Source: Carposina sasakii (Eukaryota > Arthropoda > Insecta > Lepidoptera > Carposinidae). From it: DNA of 64,000 nt. Every line of letters starts with the position of its first letter. Position 1 is the first letter of the stretch. Below the pieces are notes generated by a model, which was not told the DNA's origin, did not search any database, and saw nothing but the letters and a program-made list of their open reading frames with translations. The stretch is taken from NCBI GenBank assembly GCA_014607495.2, contig CP053171.1:372001-436000 (forward strand), written 5' to 3'. Positions 45,201-54,200 of this stretch are shown here, piece by piece. The translations under genes and the position numbers were made by a program.

Positions 45201-48200
45201 GCAAACCCCCCTGTGGCAGTAGCCTTGTGGCGTGCGCTGGGGGAGGCTTACGTCCAGCAGTGGACTGCAATAGGCTGCAGAAGAAGAAGATCTATATTCG
45301 TACAGCTTCCAGTAGGTACCCACTGCTTAGCCTCCTCTTCATTACGTTATTGTCCTGAGCTAAGCTTATTCATAGTGTTCCACTTCAATATATACATACA
45401 TTCATATTTGTACTTGTAGTCACGCTCATTATTCCCCAAAGAGGTTGAGCAGAAATGTGCAAATTACACACCTACTTTTCACCAGGGATGAGCCTACCGC
45501 GTCGGGCACAAATAAATCAATCTGGCTACCGTTACGAATACAACGCGAAAGTCAACTAGTAGTAAATAATATATATTTTCTATTGTTTCCAGTTAATCTG
45601 GGAGTCTTCGCATCAGGAGTATGCGTGGCGTGGTCTTCCACCGCTCTGCCGTTACTGATGCCAGAAGTTACAGAGGTTAGATTAATTTATCCTGTTTTAC
45701 GAATACATAGGTACATGGCCAACTCATATTATGAGTGCAGTACCTATACAGGGTGTTTATGACAGCCAGGCAAATATTGAGACCATGACTTCAGACCATG
45801 ATTCTGAGGTGGAAAACACGGAAAATTTCCAATTCCAATTCAATTGGCGCGGAGAGCAAAGGCTACTGATAATCAAACCAAAAATCCATTTCCTGCGAGT
45901 TATAACCACCCACATCCTGTATAAAATAAATTCAGTGGTACAACAGGATTTAAGGGACTGAGATGAAACAAATGAATAAGAATAAGAATTCAGCATTTAC
46001 ATACTTTTACAATGTATAATAACCAAATAGAAAAACAAAAACAATATGCTGAAACGGAAACCAGCTCAGCATACAGCTGCAGACCGAAACAAATGGTCTG
46101 CAGCGCTGATTTTCAGCTGGACCCGTGGTGTTCCAGATAGTAGTAGTAGTAGTAATAGATAATAGTAGTAGGTAAAAATATAATAAAATTTCCATGATGG
46201 TTACTTACTACACCGATGCAACCTATCTTCTTCTTAATATATAAAAAATCCGTGTCACTGTGTATGTTCCGAATAAACTCAAAAACGAGTCAACTGATAT
46301 TCATGAAAATTGGCATATATATGTAATTTGGTCCAACTTAGATGATAGGATAGTTATTATTTAAATTAATGGTCTTAATAACTAATAATTAATAAAAAAC
46401 TGATCATCAACGTTGGTTGTTGTTAGTAATGGTACGTTCCATAAGTCTGCAACAGATGGCGCCTTCTGAATTCTTCTGTCTTTTCTGCAGTCCACGCGGA
46501 CGGAGTCGCGGGCGTCCGCTAGTTTATTATATATTTAACAATGTTGGTTGGTAAATGTACCTCAACCTATCCCACCGAATGTAGATAGATAGATAAAATT
46601 CTTTATTGTACTACAGCAAAAAAACACGTACAAGGGCGAGCTTAATGCCCTACAAGGCATTCTCTACCGGTTAACCTGGTTACTTATGAATGTCATTTGT
46701 TTTTACATGATAATAGACATTTCTTTATTAAAAATTTTAATAATAATAGTTACTTACATATATTAAAAACCAAAATATATCTTCATATTTTTATAATTTA
46801 GTTTTTTTTTTCAAAATAATAAAAACCCAAATAGTAATGATTTTATTTGTTACTGAAATATAGAAGCACTTACTTGGGCACTGGGGATGTGCATCACTTG
46901 TTGAGGGATGCTGAAAAGATAGAAAAAATTTAATTGTTATTTTATTTCGTCAACACTTGGTACAATAAAGTTATTATTATATCAGCCCCCTAGCATGACC
47001 ACGCATCGTGGATATCGTATTGTACGATATCGTATCGTCTGTATACAAAATTCAACATGGCGGCTATATTTATCGTATTTTTATAGGCTAAATGTCGATA
47101 AATTGGTTTATCATATCGTGTTTCGCAGGATAATGCTACTTGAGCAGATCAGAGACATGTTTCGCAAAAAAATGTTACATGCAAAATTTCATTCATATAC
47201 ATACATATAATCACGACTTTATCCCTTACGGGGTAGGCAGAGTACCAAAGGCCGATAGAACCACATGGTGCCACTTCTGACCAATTTTGAGGGTATAGTT
47301 GAGATGTACAAGTTCGGTTAGTAGTGACAGGTGGTCAGCCCATCGCCTACAAAACACCAAGACCCTCTTGTCCTCTACTGACTTGTACAGTATGCCCGGG
47401 AAGAGAAGCAGCTGTAGTATTATACGTTTTTTTTCCACTCCCAGAGCAGCATAGAAGAAAAATTACATTTACCAAAAATTACGACTAAAATGCGTTCTCT
47501 CAGGCGATGAGCCAGCAACTTGTCACTGATGTTTTACATCTGGACACGTCATACAAAACGTGGCAGTAGAGTCTCCCTCGTCATCCTAACAGTTCTGGTT
47601 ACCCCATTATGGAACAAAGCCTGTACAAAGGTGTATGGTGGTGACAGGAAATTGGATACATTCCTTAAAGGGGCTTATAGAAGAGCTCATTTCCAATAGA
47701 TTTTCTTATACAATTCGGGGTCGAAAATTATTAGTATTTAAATTATCCATAATTAATTACTACAACCCCTTTCAAGGAATGTATCCAATTTCCGGTTACC
47801 CTGTATACAGGATGTAAAAAGACAACTTTGTTCTTTTAACACCTCGTATTCTTTGTAACATCACGATCATTTTTTTTCTATGGAAGCACCCCTGGGAAAC
47901 CACGGGTTTCCAAGATATTGAGGTCCAAAGTTACATTAATATTATAATTTTTTTTTTACATAAATCCATCTGAAATCGGCTAACAAACATTTTTTTCAAA
48001 GATACCATGTCAAAATGTTATAATGTTAGTTTTGTAGGTACATTTGTACTTTACGTATCAAACGATTACATTGCTTGCAATAAAATGACAGTATTTTTTC
48101 ATTATTTTTGTCGTTTCCCAGGGTTGGTCCCATAGAAGAAAATGATCGTAACCTTACAAAGAATACGAGGTATTAAAAAAACATTGCTGTCTTTTTACAT

Positions 48201-51200
48201 CCTGTATGAAGAATATGTATTTTGAAATAGGTACCATTACGTCTGCATGGGTACTCTTTATAACAGTTCTGGTGCCACATCCCGCCTCCGTGCAATTCGA
48301 CAATAAATCAATAGTTAATAAATCAATAGTTAATAAATCAATAGTTAACTACCTCGCCACACCGCTAACGTAATTTCGTGTAATAAACGCAATTACTTAA
48401 TAACGCAACACATGTTAACTAGCCATCAATATTTAAGTGGCTGTAAACCTATCGATGTATACAGTTGTTAAGGTATTTATGATCATCGGATTGGCGATTG
48501 GTGACTGGCTGAGTTGAGGGTCGGGGGTTCGAATCCCGGTAAAAATTATTTTGAAAAGAAAGATGTGGTGGTAGAGTGATGGTTTCTTTGCTTAAAAATT
48601 AGGGTTAAATATTAATAAATAATACATACAGCGCGCCAACGCAGCCAGCATTTTGGGCACGTCACCTGATCACGGAGATCGGTTGACCATCCTGTAAAAC
48701 CGGCCCTTTGATTACGTAAAAGCAATAGCAAAGCCGAAGCCGCGCGAATGCGATAATTGAGTGTGTGTGCTTCGGCTCGGCTATTGCAAGTTACGCACTA
48801 TGAAGTTACGTAATCAGTGGGCGAAACTAAACATTTATTGTCAGTTACTTAATTATTAGTAAGCTGGTTGTTTTAAGCCATTACTCTAGATAAATTCCAA
48901 TAAACCTTTTCGTTCATAATGAATGAATATCTAATACTCAAACAAATCAAAAATGTGACCGCAAGCAATACTTTAAACAACATTTCAAAGGACTTATTTA
49001 CTAAGCAGCAGACTCAAAAGTAACTTTAATTAAATTGACTTTGAGAGAAAGTTACACAACCAAGTAAAAAATTGTTTACTGACTACTCGTAGCTAGTGGA
49101 CTAATAAATAGCTGCATTTTTCAAAAACCATAGAAGGATGGCTCATTAAGTATCTACATAATAATATTGAATTGTATCAGGCGTCACTATTCGGAAGTTC
49201 AAATCTCTATTGAGGGATCGCCCGCCACCGGGCCCTATATCCTCCGCTGACCCTCGGATCTGCCTACTCATGATCACGAACACAAGACACTACAGTCGCA
49301 ACGAGAAGCCAGATCCAAGCACCTAGCATGCAACCATAAATACATAGCTGCTAATCCGAAAACCAATTAAAATTTTAATCGACATATGTTTCGCCAACAC
49401 CCGTGGCATCATCAGGATTAGTTTTCCATGTTAGTTCTATCTACCGAACCAACTAACTAACAACTGAAACCAATGTATTGCAAATCATTTTTATACCCTC
49501 AATCAAAATATAAAATAAAAAATGTTAATACCTACATATTAGTTTAGAAATGTAAAATTATTATAGATAAATAAATATTAAAAATATACATTAGTTATAA
49601 TGTCAATTTATTATGAAAGTAAGTTTGATTGGTGAAACTGGATCGGCCACACACTTCGAAGGGAGGAAAACCACATACCGAGACAAGCCCTGAATCGGAA
49701 ACCCCAAGAGAAGCGCAAATGTGGCCGTCCTAAGCAGACCTGGCGGCGTACAATCATCGCAGAGGCGAAGAAAGTAGGGAAGACCTGGAGCGAAATAAAA
49801 CGTGACGCTCAGAACCGAACGGGACGGCGGACATCTGTGCGGAGGCCCTCTGCCCCAGGAATATAAGCCAAGTTTGATTGTCACTTTATTTACTCAACCA
49901 ATATTCTAGAAATTTTGAACACAATTACCTACAGTTGGGAGTACAGAGAAGGACACAGGCTACATTCTGTAATTTTAAATTACAAGTTCGCAGACAACAG
50001 CTAGTAATATGTAAATGTTAGTTTTGCAAAATTGAGCTTTTTTTAATATTTTCTAGGACATAAATGCGAACGGTAAGTATCATGATGATACACGACGCGG
50101 CCGGGCGACTAGCTTGAATCTCGCGGACATCAAAGAAAAATCGAAAATACCCCTATTAACCGGTTAGGTAATTAATTGAAAACCCTTATACTTTCAGCAT
50201 TTATCACTACAATTATTTTAATTAAGCCAAAAACTGCCGATCTGTTCAATTTTTCAGGTTCATACAAATACAAATCGTTTATTTGTTCAACATAAGTAGA
50301 ATACAGAGTAGGTACATAAAGGTCATTACTGTAATAATGCCAATTCAACCCTGTGCTTACCACTGCAGTATACACATAAAATCACAAAATTAATTAAACG
50401 CAATAAATCATTAAAATTTAATAATGCACTCTACCAAAGTAAGCTTAGGCGAACTTGCACGAACTCAGCCGAAGTTCCTCGAAGTTCGACCAAGTTCGTG
50501 CGCCACTGACACGGCGTGCGGTGTTTTTGAATTATTATACTGATGATAGTTGGTTTAGTGGACGATAGAATGCATAAATTAACAATTAACTACTTAAATT
50601 TTGTTTTTCTCAGCCGTGATTTCGTCCTCAAGGAAAGGTAGGCATTTCAGAGAAGATCTTAAAGGAGATTAGTCATTATGCCATAGATATTTTAGTGCTG
50701 CACTCTGCATTCTCTCCGAAGGGATGGAATCCCGACACGATCGAACAGAGGTCAGGCACAGGCCCTATGGCTTTTCTATGTACTAAAACTGAGTGACAAT
50801 TACAACACTATAAATCTGTAAATGTAATAAAATTAATCCAGTCGTATAGGCCCGTGACGGGGTCAATAGGAATACACCATCCGACTGGGAAGCGCGTTGT
50901 AAACTTACCGCTCTGTTGTTTAAAATAAAATAAAAATCAGACATGCTGTAAATAATAAAAATAATCTGTTGTCGCTTTCGCATATCCCCATCCTGTAAGC
51001 TCACTTGGCACCTAACAAGCAGCCCTGATACAAACACTCAAAGTTCAATTTACCGCAACTAATCGAGTGAAAACGATGCAATGCAGATTTGATGCAGTTT
51101 AGCTATACATCGCTGTTTTTATTGGCTCAAATTGGAATTATAGCTGAGCATTTGACGCAATGGATCGACACGGAAAGCGTTTTAAGCTCTGTAAATTTAT

Positions 51201-54200
51201 AAAAGCACTTAGCAGTTTACCTTTTGGCTTTCGTTCGAACTTGGGTAGGTAAAGTTTGATAGGTTTTTGGTACTTATAGTTTATCTTTAGGTTATTTTGC
51301 CCGCGATTTTATAATTATATTTTGTGAATGTTTGGGAAAGAGATATGTAGTTTTCTGACATGCAAATTTAATATACTTTTTCAGATGACAAATCATCTTA
51401 GATTTTGATTAGTCTATTGTAGGTTTTAAGTAAATAATATTACAAATATTAATAAGAAAATGAAAAAAAAAACACTCGAGTGAGATTGCTGTCGATGTTA
51501 TATTTAACCGACTGCGCCAGAAGGAGGGTTCTCGTAGCTATTCTCAAGCAATGTTTACGCGTTTATGGCGTCAGTCAGGCCGTTAAGCCGTCGACTTTAA
51601 CAAATAGCATCTGTGAATACTAACATATTCTCATTATATTTAGTGAAACATAACGAAACACTTAGGTATAGTGCACTAATAGCTATATGTATAAATTCTT
51701 TCGCTAAAAGTTTAGGGGTATTTCCACCCTCCCCTTTCGACTTGACTAACGACCCTGTTTTGTTTCAGACGATTGCAGACATCGGCCTAAGGGATGTGAA
51801 TTTACCACCGAATAATCCGTCCCAGAAACTTATTGTAAGTACTTATACGTTTTTTAGAGATAAATACGCTCGGGTACATATACAGGATGTAATAGAACTA
51901 TTTGGAAAAATAAACATGTGATTTCGGATCTCAAATTTTGTGGATAGGTTCTCTATAGTGGGCTATTTACATAGCTTTTCGCTTAACATACCCTTTTTGT
52001 TACACCCTGTAGACAGGGCTATGTACCCGAATAAGAGTAGTCAGAACGTTAGGATAGTAAAGAAGATCTCACAGTCATGTATAGCATAGTCGGACCAGAT
52101 GTAATTGATCAGTGACAAGTTGGAAGCCTCGCCTTGAAAGCCTTGTCTCGCCTTGATGTATTCTAGCATAGAGGAATAAGATGTAGACATAGAGTGCTAA
52201 TGTCATACTAACAATTTCGATGCACCATTAGAATTTTCGGTGCCTCACAATTCCAATCCTTGACACTTAGATTGCATTACTATATGTTACAATATATTAG
52301 TAATGTAGTACATTATTATACATTACACGGATAGAATCTAAGTGTCAAGGACTGGAATTGTGAGGCACCGAAAAGTCTAATGGTGCATCGAAATTGTTAG
52401 TATGACATTAGCACTCTATGTCTACATCTTATTCCTCTATGATTCTAGTGAAGCCGCGCAGGACAGAATTTAAAATAGTGTAAAAATAAAATTGTTTCTG
52501 CTGTAAACCTACATATAACCAATTCTAAATTAGGTTTATCCGATGTTTTAGAGTTACTAATCGAAATAAAGACAAAATAGTGAATCCGAAAAGTTGGTCT
52601 GTGCCAAAATCAGTGATTTCCAAACTGTAGTGGGTCATCTATACCTATAGATATACATATATAAATGAATGTTTTTTTTTGTAACTTGGAGGGTTTGTAC
52701 TTTAATTGACGTAGGCATCCGATAAGAAAGGTTTTTCGGAAATTCCCACGAGAACGGAAATTAATTGGATATCTAATATTTAGGCGGACGAAATCGTAGG
52801 CGTCCACTAGTTTATTAATTCACCTTAAAATCGAAATGACAATCAGGGTCTGTTTACCTCAGGTAGACTAGATATTGAGACATTTAAAAATATGACATAG
52901 ATACATACAGTTTTTAAAAGTAATTAATCGATAACACTGCAACAATGCCTTTAAAAGAGTTAACAGAATATTTACATAGTAGTAATTTAAGTCGGCAATG
53001 GAAGATTTCTTTTCGGAAAATGTATATTTTGCCCCAAACAGGAAAATATAGGGGATTAGACATAGTAAAAATTTTACGAAAGACATCGATAAGGGCTACG
53101 TTATCGAAATATTGTCTCCATTAGGAGGATTTCTTTTAGCTCTAACCGCTATTAATGGAAATGTTTCGATACCTTTGCGAACTCCGCTATCCTATGTTAC
53201 TTGGTCTAAGCTCTCTGACTCGCGCATTGTTTCCATCGAGATGAGGCGTCTCGCTTACACTACGGAAATAAATTCTGCTCTAAGAGGTCACGGTAATCCA
53301 CAGTTTGAGAAACCATGACCCACAGTCTAGACTTTTAGAAGACACAAGTAATTTGTAAGTTCATTGACTTGTTTATTCAGGTCTCAGTGGTAAATAAAGT
53401 GAGGTCGTTATTTTCTTTTTAAATTCTCTCAGAATGTCGAATGTCAATTTGTGACATTTGGACGTGCTCTATTATTTATTGTTTTTCTTTTTAGTTTCTT
53501 TTTTTATGTTGATGTAGAAAACGTGTTTTTGAACAAAAAGAAAAATATAAGAATGATCCTCAAATTTTACCCATAACGCTTATACGTGTAGTAATTACGC
53601 TATGCTGTATACAGGATGTAACACAAAGGGTATATTAAGCGAAAAGCTATGTAAATAGCCCCCTATAGAGATCCTATTTCCAAAATTTGAGACTCGAAAT
53701 CACATTTTTATTTTTCAAGATTGTATGGACATACCTGAGTTGTTTCGGAATTCTTCATACTAATTATTATTTTTATATAATATTAATTTAATTATTAATT
53801 TAATTATTATATTAATTATTATTTAATTATTATATTTAAATTAAATTGATATTAATTTTAGTATGAAAGTAAAATGTGACAAATTATCAAAACTCGTAGA
53901 ACAAATGCTATTGTTTATGATGGTACCTACCTAGTCTTGCGAGGTTATTGATGTTTTAAAATTAATCCTGTATACATTGTTATGTATAATTATTCTCCAA
54001 CTACCATCAGGTAACCGACATAGAAGCATCATGGATGGCCTCCCTCCTCTGCATGGGAGCAGTCTTCGGGGCCGTGCCAGCTGGTCTCATCTCTGAATAC
54101 TTCGGCAGAAAGAAGACCTTGCTGTACCTAGCGCTTCCACTGCTGGTCTCATGGATTCTGGTGGCGTCGAGGTGAGGAAATTTACTTTGATGTATTGTAT

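Noticed and set aside
45445..45762. 105-codon frame around the TM1 exon
   Set aside because: The coding part is only 45593-45675; the remainder is intron and repeat.
51613..51921. 102-codon continuous plus-strand ORF
   Set aside because: Only 51769-51834 is exon; the rest is intron and MITE sequence that happens to be open.
53112..53318. 68-codon frame MSPLGGFLLALTAI
   Set aside because: Inside the transporter intron, no splice sites that fit; ends near a hAT-MITE-like terminus (CCATGACCCACAGTCTAG).
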